Shown: in pieces, positions 34,692-44,248 of the stretch
How the letters are laid out: the number at the start of each line of letters is the position of its first letter
Numbering within the stretch: the first letter of the stretch is position 1
Made by a program: the position numbers and the translations under genes
Origin: Rhodospirillaceae bacterium
GTDB lineage: Bacteria > Pseudomonadota > Alphaproteobacteria > UBA828
Length of the DNA: 64,000 bases
NCBI GenBank assembly: GCA_002728135.1
Contig: PBVE01000002.1
Span: 122,755 to 186,754, forward strand
Direction: 5' to 3'
Notes under the pieces: model-generated
Database searches by the model: none
What the model was told of the DNA's origin: nothing
What the model saw: only the letters and a program-made list of their open reading frames with translations

Positions 34692-36200
34692 CTATGCACT
34701 CTTTAAAGATCCGGCATTTGAGCCTGCAATTTTTCCAAAAACAGCTCCAGAAGTAAGACCAGTACCACCTGGGTAATTAAAATAAAAAAGTCCACCTAAT
34801 AACTCACCAGCAGCAAACAGTCCCTCTATAGGGTCACCTGAAACATTCAAAACCCTGCCCTGACCATCAACTTTGAGTCCCCCAAAAGTAAACGTGATTC
34901 CGCAGGTTACCTGAAAAGCTTCAAATGGTGGCTTATCGATAGTATTTGCCCAGTTAGATTTTGGTATTCTGAGACTATTAGTACTCTTTCCATCCTTGAT
35001 ATTTGGATCAAACTTTATATTTCTCTGAACAGCAGAATTAAATTCATTTATTGTTTTTATAAAAGCACCGGCTTCAACCCCATCCATCTTTTCTGCTAAT
35101 TCATTTAAGCTTTGAGCTTGGATCTTCGTAACCTGCTTTATACGATATTCATCCCTTTGTAAGTGTTTAACTTTTGAGTCAAATACTTGCCATGCAAATT
35201 GTCCTGGCTGTTCTAGAATTATCCTTCCATACTTGGCATAAGTATAATTTCTGAAATCTGCCCCCTCGTCTAAGAAACGTTTTCCGTTGGCATTTATCAT
35301 TACAGAAAAAGGATAGCTGTGCTTTTGAAAACCATCCCCAACAGATAAATCACCAAACTCTGGAGCATTTTGATCCCAAGCTACTGAATGACAACCAGAC
35401 CAATTACCATAAGGCATAGCACCAACATCAAGAGCCATCTTGATACCATCACCCATATTGTGTCTTGTGCCTCGCACTTTTGCTAAATCCCAGCCTGGGC
35501 CTAGATAACGTGTTCGCCATTCTGCATTGGACTCAAAACCTCCACATGCAAGAATAACTGCCTTGGCATAAAAATCCTCATAAATTCCATTGTTATTACA
35601 TCTTACCCCAATAACGGCAGCAGTTTTATCATCTCTCAAGAGCGTGACAGCTCTAACCCCATATTTTACATTTATACCTTCTTTCAATGCAGCCTGATGT
35701 AACCCATCAACAAGTCCTGGTCCACCACCCCATGCCTCTACTGCTAGGCCTCCCCAAAACTTAAATTTTTCTTGAACCTTAAAAGCCTGTCGGCCATAAC
35801 TTGGTTGAAATCGAACTCCCTTTTGTCTCATCCATACAAGAGTCTCATGACTTTTTGACACCAAAGTCTCAACCATATCTGGGTCAGCTTTGAATTGCGT
35901 CACTCTAGACATGTCATCAAAATAATTTTCAAAAGTGTATGTTCCAAAGTCAGTTGATAATATTTCTTCTTCTGATAGATCCATTATCTTCTTAAGATCA
36001 TCAATACTATTAAAAACAACTCTCATGGCTCCAGCAGTGTAAGTTGAGTTGCCGCCTCTGTCTTCTATAGAAGCAGCCTCTAAAACTTTAACATCCGCTC
36101 CATTTTCTCTGGCAGCTAAAGCTGAGCACATTGCTGCATTTCCGGCACCTATTACCAAAACATCCGTATTCTTTAATAATTTAGTTTTCTTTCTTTCCAA
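34692..36200 (-). CDS. FAD-dependent dehydrogenase, TcuA (tricarballylate dehydrogenase)-like
   Basis: A 502-residue flavoprotein of the fumarate reductase/succinate dehydrogenase flavoprotein superfamily. The FAD site VLVIGAGNAAMCSALAARE begins at residue 14, followed by GGNSTYTAGAMR. The C-terminal end shows LFAAGELLGGLFYFNYPGGTG, which closes the flavin site. The wording matches TcuA, which oxidises tricarballylate to cis-aconitate, but the iron-sulfur partner TcuB is absent and the true substrate is uncertain. A 129-base gap separates it from the upstream carbonic anhydrase. Confidence 0.82.
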   Translation of the reverse strand: MERKKTKLLKNTDVLVIGAGNAAMCSALAARENGADVKVLEAASIEDRGGNSTYTAGAMRVVFNSIDDLKKIMDLSEEEILSTDFGTYTFENYFDDMSRVTQFKADPDMVETLVSKSHETLVWMRQKGVRFQPSYGRQAFKVQEKFKFWGGLAVEAWGGGPGLVDGLHQAALKEGINVKYGVRAVTLLRDDKTAAVIGVRCNNNGIYEDFYAKAVILACGGFESNAEWRTRYLGPGWDLAKVRGTRHNMGDGIKMALDVGAMPYGNWSGCHSVAWDQNAPEFGDLSVGDGFQKHSYPFSVMINANGKRFLDEGADFRNYTYAKYGRIILEQPGQFAWQVFDSKVKHLQRDEYRIKQVTKIQAQSLNELAEKMDGVEAGAFIKTINEFNSAVQRNIKFDPNIKDGKSTNSLRIPKSNWANTIDKPPFEAFQVTCGITFTFGGLKVDGQGRVLNVSGDPIEGLFAAGELLGGLFYFNYPGGTGLTSGAVFGKIAGSNAGSLKSA

Positions 36201-36329
36201 TACTCGACCTCCATAAGAAAATTAACCTAGTTGGATATTTATAGAAATATTAGTCTATGCTTCAAACAACTTAGAGATACTTTAGAAAGATGTGTCATGG
36301 TTATATTAGGTATTTATTTTTCAAACTTT

Positions 36330-36965
36330 TCATACTTTCTCATATTTTCCAGACTGATTATTCAAAACCAACAGCTCTCCCATAGAAACATCAAAATATG
36401 CACCCTCTAATTTTAATTTTTTTCTTTCAAATTGATCTTTGATAAAAGGGTAAGTATTAAGATTTTTTATACTTTGCTTTATGGACTGTAACTCTAACGC
36501 TCTACAAAGTTTTTCCTTATTAACCTCATTTTCAGTGCATGAAAGTTCATTTTTTGCACTAACTAACAATGAAATCCAAGGACGGATAAATTGGTTATCG
36601 GGTATATTTTGATCATTATTAGCCAGAAAACTAGCCACTCCTCCACATAAAGCATGGCCTAGAACAACAATTAATTTTACCCCTATGACCTCAACCCCAA
36701 ATTGGAGAGCTGCAGCCATACTATCTCTATTATTATGTTCCTCCAAAGGGGGAACAATATTGGCAACGTTTCTCACAATTAAAAGTTCTCCAGGACGTGC
36801 ATTAAAGATTGTTGTAGGGTCAACACGGCTATCTATACATCCAATAATCATTACTTTTGGCGACTGACCATATTTAGCCAGTTTTTTATATGTATCATCA
36901 TGTTTTAGGTAAATTGATGACCGAAATTGATGATACCCACCTATAAGCTGTTTTAAATTCTCCAT
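36330..36965 (-). CDS. Beta-class carbonic anhydrase
   Basis: A 211-residue beta-carbonic anhydrase that interconverts CO2 and bicarbonate. The zinc site is complete: Cys43 with the Asp45-Arg47 dyad (CIDSRVDP) and His104 with Cys107 (GHALCGGV). Length is normal. It starts 14 bases after the stop of a flavin monooxygenase on the same strand, so it seems to be in a catabolic operon, not a house-keeping locus. It may supply bicarbonate or remove CO2 released by the pathway (inference). Confidence 0.93.
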   Translation of the reverse strand: MENLKQLIGGYHQFRSSIYLKHDDTYKKLAKYGQSPKVMIIGCIDSRVDPTTIFNARPGELLIVRNVANIVPPLEEHNNRDSMAAALQFGVEVIGVKLIVVLGHALCGGVASFLANNDQNIPDNQFIRPWISLLVSAKNELSCTENEVNKEKLCRALELQSIKQSIKNLNTYPFIKDQFERKKLKLEGAYFDVSMGELLVLNNQSGKYEKV

Positions 36966-36979
36966 AAAATCGGGCCTTA

Positions 36980-38023
36980 TTAAGATAGGTTTAGTGTTTT
37001 ATCTATCAACGGACGAATAGAGTTTTTAAATGCGTCTATTGTTCTATGTGCCTGTTCTAAAGTTGAATCACCAGTTCGAATATTCAACATAACATGACTA
37101 GCATTGGACGATCGGATATCAGCTATAAGTTTTTCTGCTACTGTTTCAGGCCTTCCTACAGCGAGATTGTCTGCCATTTCATCTAAGGTTGGCTCATTTA
37201 AAATAGGTTGTTCTATCATTAAAGCACCATCCATAACTTCTGCCCTTGCCCTCAGTGAGGCTGCTAATCTAAGCTGATATCGTGCATTTTCTAAATATTT
37301 TATTGTTTCCTCATCGCTTTCAGTAACACACGCGAACCTCAAAATACCGATATTATAACTTTCATGACTCTTACCTTCGGCGGCAAATGATACGTTAATC
37401 CTTTCTCTTTGTTCTGCAAGATATTCAGAACCTCCCCATCTTCCTGTAATAATTGGGGTAAAACCCTTACGAGCAGCTATTCTGTGCGTTTCTTCTGAGT
37501 CTCCAGCTATCCATATTGGTGGGTTTATTTCAGGACGCGTAATTATTGCCGTTTCTGGGATATCTGTAAATTTACCTTGAAAATTGAAAGTTTCATTTCC
37601 AAAAGCTTTTTCCAAAAGATCTATAAACTCAGAAAGCCTATCCTTGGAATCATTTAATGAAGCTCCGAATCTATCAAATTCATATGGCTGGTAACCAGAA
37701 CCAATCCCTAAATTAAGCCTACCCCCACATAATCCCGATACCATCCCAATTTCAGATAGAAGTCGAATAGGATGATAGAGTGGGACTACAACTACAGCTG
37801 GCCCTAGACGAATTTTTTTAGTTTGTGCAGCTATATGGCTTACCATTAGTAATGGAGAGGGGCAAATGCAGTAATTAGAAAAATGGTGCTCGGCAAACCA
37901 AGCACAATCAAAATTAGCCCTCTCTGCGTGTTGTACTAGTTTGACTGTCTCAGAAAGGGTTGAAGCGATTGAATTTTCGCGTTTTCGCTGACCCATTAAA
38001 TTAAAAATACTAAACTCAACCAT
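36980..38023 (-). CDS. LLM-class flavin-dependent monooxygenase
   Basis: A 347-residue luciferase-like protein with the AEHHF motif near residue 45, KKIRLGPAVVVVPLYHPIR, the GGRLNLGIGSGYQPYEFDRFG flavin-binding region, and PPIWIAGDSEETHRIA. This is the alkanal/alkane-type LLM pattern; reduced FMN is the likely cosubstrate. It appears to be the first gene of the minus-strand run down to the MIP18-family gene. A 254-base gap separates it from a divergent LLM gene at 38278. That gap contains a perfect AT-only dyad at 38084-38109 (ten-base arms, six-base loop), which may be a protein-binding site or chance. Confidence 0.85.
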   Translation of the reverse strand: MVEFSIFNLMGQRKRENSIASTLSETVKLVQHAERANFDCAWFAEHHFSNYCICPSPLLMVSHIAAQTKKIRLGPAVVVVPLYHPIRLLSEIGMVSGLCGGRLNLGIGSGYQPYEFDRFGASLNDSKDRLSEFIDLLEKAFGNETFNFQGKFTDIPETAIITRPEINPPIWIAGDSEETHRIAARKGFTPIITGRWGGSEYLAEQRERINVSFAAEGKSHESYNIGILRFACVTESDEETIKYLENARYQLRLAASLRARAEVMDGALMIEQPILNEPTLDEMADNLAVGRPETVAEKLIADIRSSNASHVMLNIRTGDSTLEQAHRTIDAFKNSIRPLIDKTLNLS

Positions 38024-38277
38024 ATTTTATATATACCCCTCTAATGGCTGCACTCCTAGACCCTGATACAATATAAATTCTAGTATTTATTATTTCAAAA
38101 TAATAAATAATTGAGAAATATAAAAAACCTCAAAACAATATCAGAGATTAAAAATAATTGCTTAACCCATTTTTTTTAATTGCCAAATTAGAGAATCGTT
38201 GGATTAAAATTATTTGTATGGCAACCTGATAATATCAAACTAATTATTTAATAAGATTTAATAAGAGGGGGATTTAA

Positions 38278-39309
38278 GTGAAATTCGGATTATTATTTGC
38301 CTATCAAACTCCACCAGAAAGTGGAATTAAGTGGTCTGAACCTTACCAAGATATGATTAAATGCCTCCCAATGGCTGAAAAACTTGGTTTTTCATCTGCT
38401 TTGCAAGCTTCACATCACTCTCAACCTGATGGCTTTTGCCCTTCTCCATTAATTGCAATGGCAGGGGCTGCAGCGGTAACTGAAAAAATGCGAATTGGCA
38501 CAGCAGTACTTTTAGTACCCCTATACTCACCATTAAAACTTGCAGAAGATGTCGCTGTCTTAGATAACTTATCTAATGGACGTTTTGTTCTAGGAGTGGC
38601 ACCTGGCTATGTTACAGAAGAATTTGTTGCACATAATATCCCTCGCGAAGAGAGGGTAACTAGATTTGAAGAAACCTTAGATATCCTTCAACTTGCTTGG
38701 AAGGGAAATATATTTAAATTCTCGGGCAAGCATTTCAAAATACCAGAAGCACGTGTCACACCAGTTCCAGTTCAATCTCCGCATCCTCCTATATGGTATG
38801 GAGTGTCTGCAAAATCAGCACTTAAAAGAGCCGTTCATCGCCGTTGTGTTCAAATTATGTCCCCACGTCATGGTATCAATGAGCTAATTGAACACTATGA
38901 ACCTTATGACAATGAAGCAAAAAAAATTAATTGGAAGCCCCCAGAACGACCAATAATACGTCAAGTTTTCATCGCAGAAACTACTGAAAAAGCAGAAAAT
39001 ATTGCTAGTCCAGCAGTTGATTATCTATATAGGGTTCTTTACGGTGCTGCTTCTGCAGCAGGTGATAGGGTTTTACGTAATGACTCTGGAGCTGTTATAC
39101 ATGACACAAGCGATGTTGCTTATCGCACATTTAAAGAAAGGTATATTATCGGCTCACCAGAGCTTGCCATAAAAAAAATAAAACAATATCAGCAAGCACT
39201 TAATCCCACAGAAATGATATGCTGGATGCATATGCCAGGTATTAGTGGAGCTGATGTTATTAATTCAATGCGGTTATTTGCAAAAGAAGTTATGCCAGCT
39301 TTTTCATAA
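38278..39309 (+). CDS. LLM-class flavin-dependent monooxygenase
   Basis: A 343-residue luciferase-like monooxygenase. It starts at GTG 38278 behind a strong AGAGGGGGAT ribosome site. Key segments are ASHHSQPDGFCPSPL near residue 44, EKMRIGTAVLLVPLYSPLKLAEDVA, GRFVLGVAPGYVTEEF, and PPIWYGVSAKSALKRA. It is related to the divergent neighbour at 36980 by fold but clearly different in sequence, so not a recent duplicate. A VOC protein follows 11 bases after its stop, implying a coupled oxidation and ring-opening or isomerisation step (inference). Confidence 0.85.
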   Translation: MKFGLLFAYQTPPESGIKWSEPYQDMIKCLPMAEKLGFSSALQASHHSQPDGFCPSPLIAMAGAAAVTEKMRIGTAVLLVPLYSPLKLAEDVAVLDNLSNGRFVLGVAPGYVTEEFVAHNIPREERVTRFEETLDILQLAWKGNIFKFSGKHFKIPEARVTPVPVQSPHPPIWYGVSAKSALKRAVHRRCVQIMSPRHGINELIEHYEPYDNEAKKINWKPPERPIIRQVFIAETTEKAENIASPAVDYLYRVLYGAASAAGDRVLRNDSGAVIHDTSDVAYRTFKERYIIGSPELAIKKIKQYQQALNPTEMICWMHMPGISGADVINSMRLFAKEVMPAFS

Positions 39310-39320
39310 AGGAAACTGTC

Positions 39321-39737
39321 ATGCAACCTAAAGCCCTAGACCATTTTACAATTAGACCAAAGAACATTGAAGTAACAAGAGATTTCTATGAGAAAATAGT
39401 TAAGCTTAAAGTCGGCTACAGACCACCTTTTGATTTTCCCGGCTATTGGCTTTACATCGGAGAATCTCCGGTAGTACATTTAGTAGGGGAAGGAGCTCCT
39501 TTAAATGCATATTTTAGTGATCATATGGATTTAGATACAAAATCCGTTTTAGGTGGTGGTGCTGTTGATCACATTGCATTTTTGTGCCCATCAGAAGAAT
39601 TTGAACCAATGAAAAATTTCCTTGAGAAAGATAATATAGATCACCTTCACACATTGGTTCCTGATCTTGGATTAAGGCAAATATTTTTAAAAGATCCTGA
39701 TGGAGTTCGTATTGAGCTAAATTACCCGGCCAGCTAA
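39321..39737 (+). CDS. VOC-family (glyoxalase/extradiol dioxygenase-like) protein
   Basis: A 138-residue single vicinal-oxygen-chelate domain protein. Paired beta-alpha-beta-beta-beta units are seen: LDHFTIRPKNIEVTRDFYEK at the N-terminus and VDHIAFLCP in the second half. Candidate metal ligands are His8, a histidine in VVHLVG, the VDH histidine and the final Glu in VRIELNY. Family members range from glyoxalase I to dioxygenases and fosfomycin-resistance proteins; the wording resembles small catechol-dioxygenase-like chains. It is co-directional with the preceding monooxygenase. Confidence 0.8.
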   Translation: MQPKALDHFTIRPKNIEVTRDFYEKIVKLKVGYRPPFDFPGYWLYIGESPVVHLVGEGAPLNAYFSDHMDLDTKSVLGGGAVDHIAFLCPSEEFEPMKNFLEKDNIDHLHTLVPDLGLRQIFLKDPDGVRIELNYPAS

Positions 39738-39772
39738 TTTTCTTAATCTTGATGTTAATTAGATTACATTCT

Positions 39773-40027
39773 CTAAGCCTCAGAGTCTGGCGGAATAATC
39801 TCCTGCACACAAATGTCTGATATCAAATGCTCACGTCCTATATCATTAAGATGTGAGCGTTTTTGGTCTGCAGACAAAGGGGTTCCAACACCCTGTGTCA
39901 TAGCTAACGTAAGATTACGGTCACTCATATCTAACCAAAAACTTAATCTTACTAACTTTCCTTTATCATCCCTTGCAAAAGGGTTGTCTGGATCTGATCC
40001 AAGATCAGGCTGATAAAAATCTACCAT
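39773..40027 (-). CDS. Small protein of unknown function
   Basis: An 84-residue soluble, acidic protein with an AGAGGT ribosome site eight bases before its ATG. The N-terminal half (DFYQPDLGSDPDNPFARDD) is rich in Asp and Pro; no signal, membrane helix or cysteine cluster beyond one Cys. The family is not recognised. It lies alone on the minus strand between the VOC gene and the MDR gene. The opposite-strand 66-codon frame is judged a shadow because this frame has a ribosome site and balanced composition. Confidence 0.5.
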   Translation of the reverse strand: MVDFYQPDLGSDPDNPFARDDKGKLVRLSFWLDMSDRNLTLAMTQGVGTPLSADQKRSHLNDIGREHLISDICVQEIIPPDSEA

Positions 40028-40099
40028 AATTTTGACCTCTGAGACTTTTTTAAGGGTAAACTATAAATTATTTAATAAAATATCTTATGGAGAAAATGT

Positions 40100-41086
40100 A
40101 TGAAAGCACAAATAATAAACAAATACGGAGATCCCAATGTATTTGAGACTGCTACAGTTGCTAAACCAGAACCTCGTGCGGGGGAAGTACTAGTCCAAAT
40201 AAATGCGACAAGTATAAATCCCGTAGATTGGAAAATACGAAGAAAAGGTCTTCCAATTTCTCCTGACTTACCAGCAATTTTAGGCTGTGATATCGCAGGT
40301 ACAGTAGTCGCTCTTGGTTCAAATGTAAAAAAATTTAATATTGGGGATGAGGTCTTTGGTTGCGGAGGTGGCGTAAAAGGTATGGGCGGAACCTATGCAG
40401 AGTTCATATCCACAGATGAACGTTTACTTGCAAAGAAACCTTCATGCTTAAGTATGCGAGAAGCTGCTGCTCTACCTCTGGTATCGATAACAGCCTGGGA
40501 TGGTCTAAAAAGAGCCGGATTAAAGGTGAATGAAAATATTTTAGTTCATGGAGGTGCAGGCGGGGTTGGACACGTAGCAATCCAGCTGGCGAGATCATTT
40601 GGAGCCAATGTGTTTACAACAGTTTCAAATAATGAAAAATCTGAAATTGCCATTTCATTAGGGGCTAAAGAAACAATAGATTATAATACAATTGAGGTTG
40701 AGGAATATGTACAATCTATAACTAATGGGAAAGGTTTTGATGTTGTTTTTGATGCTACTGGAGGTTCAAATATCTCAAATTCTTTTGCAGCATCAAAGCT
40801 TAATGGGAATGTAGTTTCTATTGTTTCTCAATTTGATGCAGACCTTACACTTATGCAAACAAAGGGACTCTCTCTACATATCGTATTTATGCTAATACCT
40901 ATGCTTCACAACATAAACCGTGATTCCCATGGCAAAATAATGGAGCAAATAGCTTCGTTGGCCGAAGCAAAGAAATTAAAGCCAATTATTAATCAAAATA
41001 TATACACCCTAAATGATATACACTTAGCACATCAGAAACTGGAAAGTGACTCTGTGTCAGGAAAAATTGTAATTGATATTTCATAA
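40100..41086 (+). CDS. Quinone oxidoreductase-like MDR-family NADP-dependent enzyme
   Basis: A 328-residue medium-chain dehydrogenase/reductase. The GroES-like N-terminal domain includes INPVDWKIRRKG and LGCDIAGTVV. The nucleotide motif GGAGGVG is at 151-157, followed by the IQLARSFGANVFTT strand. Structural-zinc cysteines are absent, so it belongs to the zinc-free quinone/enone reductase branch. It reduces a quinone or an activated double bond with NADPH. A ribosome site GGAGAA precedes the ATG. It closes the accessory region before the cell-shape operon. Confidence 0.88.
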   Translation: MKAQIINKYGDPNVFETATVAKPEPRAGEVLVQINATSINPVDWKIRRKGLPISPDLPAILGCDIAGTVVALGSNVKKFNIGDEVFGCGGGVKGMGGTYAEFISTDERLLAKKPSCLSMREAAALPLVSITAWDGLKRAGLKVNENILVHGGAGGVGHVAIQLARSFGANVFTTVSNNEKSEIAISLGAKETIDYNTIEVEEYVQSITNGKGFDVVFDATGGSNISNSFAASKLNGNVVSIVSQFDADLTLMQTKGLSLHIVFMLIPMLHNINRDSHGKIMEQIASLAEAKKLKPIINQNIYTLNDIHLAHQKLESDSVSGKIVIDIS

Positions 41087-41141
41087 TTTATATTATTTCT
41101 CAATTCTATGTATATTAACCTACATTGTTTGAAAAATTTAA

Positions 41142-42305
41142 TTAAATATTTGAGTGCGGCAAAATGCTATTAGGGCGTCTGCCAATTCTAAATTCTCTGT
41201 TTACCCAGACATTTAAAACTAGCCCAAAGCCTAACATTAATGTCAACATAGCCGAACCACCGTATGAAATTAGTGGTAAGGGGACACCAACTACAGGAAG
41301 TATACCCATAACCATTGAGATATTTACAAAGACGTATAAAAAAAATGTTACCATAATACCCATGGCTAATAACTTCCCAAACTGAGTGGAGGATTTTAAC
41401 CCAATAAACATCCCATAACTAATGATTAACATATAAAGGAAAATCACACCCAGTGCTCCCACAAGTCCGAGCTCTTCTGCAAGCATTGTAAATATGAAAT
41501 CAGTCTGCTTTTCTGGCAAAAAATTTAGATGCGTCTGACTTCCTTGCATTAACCCTTTTCCAAAAATACCCCCTGACCCTAAAGCTATTTTAGATTGTAA
41601 AATATGATATCCTGCTCCAAGTGCATCACTCTCAGGATCAAGGAAATTTAAGACACGAACTTTCTGATAATCTCTTAAAAACTGCCATATAACGGGGACA
41701 ATCCCTATAACTAAGCATAAAGCAATAGCCATTTTCCATATTCTTATACCAGCCAAGAAAAAAATTGAAGACCCCGCTAGGATAAGTAGAATTGCTGTTC
41801 CAAGGTCTGGCTGTTTTAGAACTAACCCGGCTGGCAGCAAGATAAGAAAAAAGGGAATTATATAAACTCTAAGTCTTCCAATATCTTCAAAGTTTATTCC
41901 ATGAAAATATTTAGCTAATCCAAGTATTAAGCCAATCTTCATTAATTCTGAGGGTTGCAATTGAACTTGCCCTATAGAAATCCAGCGAGTAGCCCCCATA
42001 GCAGTGTCACCTAAAAGCTCTACTGCAATCAAAAGAATTATCGAAGCACCATAAAACCAATAAGCTAACTTAAGCAAAATCCGAAAGTCTAAAATTGCTA
42101 TACCAAGCATTAAAAAGAATCCGATTCCAAACCGAATCATTTGTGCCTTAGCCCAAGGTTCAATATTTCCGTCAGCAGCAGAGTATAACATCAAAAAGCC
42201 AAGGCTGGCAGGACAACAAATCAAGAAAATAAAAACCCAGTTAATTTTAAAGACACGCTCAATAAAATTTAAATCTCGCTGGATATGTTTGCCTGCCAAG
42301 CTCAT
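41142..42305 (-). CDS. rodA: Rod shape-determining peptidoglycan glycosyltransferase RodA
   Basis: A 387-residue SEDS-family polytopic protein with about ten membrane segments. SEDS landmarks are KQPDLGTAILLILAG near the middle, the long periplasmic loop with DFIFTMLAEELGLVG, and the C-terminal VPLPLISYGGSAMLT. It polymerises lipid II glycan strands in the elongation complex with PBP2. It overlaps the end of mrdA by four bases, the usual coupling. It is the last gene of the mreB-mreC-mreD-mrdA-rodA operon. Confidence 0.96.
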   Translation of the reverse strand: MSLAGKHIQRDLNFIERVFKINWVFIFLICCPASLGFLMLYSAADGNIEPWAKAQMIRFGIGFFLMLGIAILDFRILLKLAYWFYGASIILLIAVELLGDTAMGATRWISIGQVQLQPSELMKIGLILGLAKYFHGINFEDIGRLRVYIIPFFLILLPAGLVLKQPDLGTAILLILAGSSIFFLAGIRIWKMAIALCLVIGIVPVIWQFLRDYQKVRVLNFLDPESDALGAGYHILQSKIALGSGGIFGKGLMQGSQTHLNFLPEKQTDFIFTMLAEELGLVGALGVIFLYMLIISYGMFIGLKSSTQFGKLLAMGIMVTFFLYVFVNISMVMGILPVVGVPLPLISYGGSAMLTLMLGFGLVLNVWVNREFRIGRRPNSILPHSNI

Positions 42306-44245
42306 GATTTTTTTGCTACTGGATAACCGTAACTCTTTTTGATTTCATCTGGCAGAGTTGCAAAAGGCTTTCTGACAGATTCTTTACGAGCTGGATCACG
42401 ACGCTGAACTTCAGTTAGGATATCGCGTGCCATAGGAGCAGCTACAGAAGAACCTGCTCCACCATGCTCTACTACAACAGCGACAGCATAACGAGGAGAA
42501 TCAATGGGTGCATATCCAACAAACAACGCATGATCTCGATCTCTCCAAGGACGATCTTCATTTTTATATCCCCCCTGTTCACGTTCAAGTTCTGAAATTC
42601 TCTTCACCTGAGAACTTCCTGTCTTACCCGCCATAAGATATTTAGAGTTTTGAATCCTAGCCTTGTATGCTGTTCCACCAGGACTATTTGTAACCTGACG
42701 CATCCCCCTTTGAATTATGGCTAAATCTGCTGGAGATATATTCATTGTTTGTGCAGGTTTCTTAGTATGTTCAATAATTTTTCCTGCCCTGTACACTGAT
42801 TGAATTAACCTTGGTGAAATAGCTACACCACCATTTGCTATTCTTGCAACCATTACAGCTAACTGAAGAGGAGTAGCAAGTAAATACCCCTGGCCAATAC
42901 CTGCTATAAGTGTCTCTCCAAGCTGCCATGGTGTACCGTGTACACTTTGCTTCCATTCCTTAGAAGGAACCAATCCGCCTTTCTCACCTGGCAGTTCAAT
43001 TCCAACTGAATTACCTAGCCCAAAACGACGAGCCATTTCACCTATTCTCTCTATACCAATAAGCTTAGCAACTTCATAAAAATATACATCACAAGATTTT
43101 TGAATTGCAGACTCCATTGTTACAGTCCCATGCCCTCCACGCCGCCAACAATGAAATTTTGTATCTCCTAATGTGATATGCCCTTGACAGAAAAATGATG
43201 TATTAGGATTAATAGATTTTGCTTCTAGTGCCGCTAATGCAACCATCATTTTAAATGTTGAACCGGGTGGATATAGTCCTGAGATTGCTTTATTTGTTAA
43301 AGGAAATCTTGGGTGATTTAAAAGTAAATCCCACTGACCTTGGCTAATACCAGTGGTAAACATATTGGGATCATAAGATGGTGAAGAAATTAAAGTTAAA
43401 ATATCACCAGTATGAATATCTAATACTACACAACCTGCACTTTCATCGCCTAAAGTAGACATCGCATATGACTGGAGACCCATATCAATGGTTAGGACAT
43501 GGTCGTCTCCTGGCAAGCCATCATCCCTTGCGAGTTCACGTATGACTCTACCAAAAGCATTTATTTCAACCTGTCTACTACCTGCTTTTCCACGAAGTTT
43601 TGTCTCAAAATGTTTCTCAATTCCATTTTTACCAACCCTAACACTGGGTAGTGATATAATAGGATCTTTTTCTTTATTTATATCTTGCTTTGTTGCTAAA
43701 CCAACATACCCCACCAAATGTACAGCTTGCGAACCAAATTGATAATATCTACTATCTCCGACTTCTATATTTATCCCTGGAAGCTCGGGTGAACTAACTT
43801 CAATTCGGCTTACTTCACGCCATGACAAATTTTCTCGGACAGTTATAGGTAAAAAATTCTTGCTTAACAAAGCTTCTTTCTTAATTTTTTGTTGTTCATA
43901 TTCACTCAGCAATAACAGCCTACTTAGAGCTTTCAATGCGACTTTGATATTTCCAGCTTGTTCAGGAATAATAATCAAACGATAATTTTGTTTATTTTCA
44001 GCTAAAGGTAGACCAAAACGATCAAAAATCCTTCCTCTTAAAGGAGCTACAAGTTGTAAATTTATCCGATTCTCATCTGCTAACATTTTGTATCGATCAG
44101 CATCTAAAACTTGAAGTTGATACAATCTTCCTACAGCACCTGCCAATAAAGCAAATTGAAAGCCACCCACAATAAAGGCACGGCGCGTAACTATTTTATT
44201 AATACTTGTTGCCTTGGACTTAGATTTCATTCCAAGAATTCCCAT
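42302..44245 (-). CDS. mrdA: Penicillin-binding protein 2 (elongation-specific transpeptidase)
   Basis: A 647-residue class B PBP with an N-terminal membrane anchor (about residues 25-42), a pedestal/dimerisation domain, and a transpeptidase domain. Active-site motifs: Ser329-x-x-Lys332 (STFK), Ser384-Cys-Asp386 (SxD variant) and Lys541-Thr-Gly (KTGSSQ). The SxD in place of SxN is known for PBP2. It cross-links lateral wall peptidoglycan with RodA. It starts three bases after mreD ends and overlaps rodA, in one operon. Confidence 0.96.
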   Translation of the reverse strand: MGILGMKSKSKATSINKIVTRRAFIVGGFQFALLAGAVGRLYQLQVLDADRYKMLADENRINLQLVAPLRGRIFDRFGLPLAENKQNYRLIIIPEQAGNIKVALKALSRLLLLSEYEQQKIKKEALLSKNFLPITVRENLSWREVSRIEVSSPELPGINIEVGDSRYYQFGSQAVHLVGYVGLATKQDINKEKDPIISLPSVRVGKNGIEKHFETKLRGKAGSRQVEINAFGRVIRELARDDGLPGDDHVLTIDMGLQSYAMSTLGDESAGCVVLDIHTGDILTLISSPSYDPNMFTTGISQGQWDLLLNHPRFPLTNKAISGLYPPGSTFKMMVALAALEAKSINPNTSFFCQGHITLGDTKFHCWRRGGHGTVTMESAIQKSCDVYFYEVAKLIGIERIGEMARRFGLGNSVGIELPGEKGGLVPSKEWKQSVHGTPWQLGETLIAGIGQGYLLATPLQLAVMVARIANGGVAISPRLIQSVYRAGKIIEHTKKPAQTMNISPADLAIIQRGMRQVTNSPGGTAYKARIQNSKYLMAGKTGSSQVKRISELEREQGGYKNEDRPWRDRDHALFVGYAPIDSPRYAVAVVVEHGGAGSSVAAPMARDILTEVQRRDPARKESVRKPFATLPDEIKKSYGYPVAKKS

Positions 44246-44248
44246 TTC

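Noticed and set aside
38084-38109. AT-only perfect dyad between two LLM genes as an operator
   Set aside because: Ten-base arms of only A and T arise easily in this composition; mentioned only as a possibility in the gene entry.
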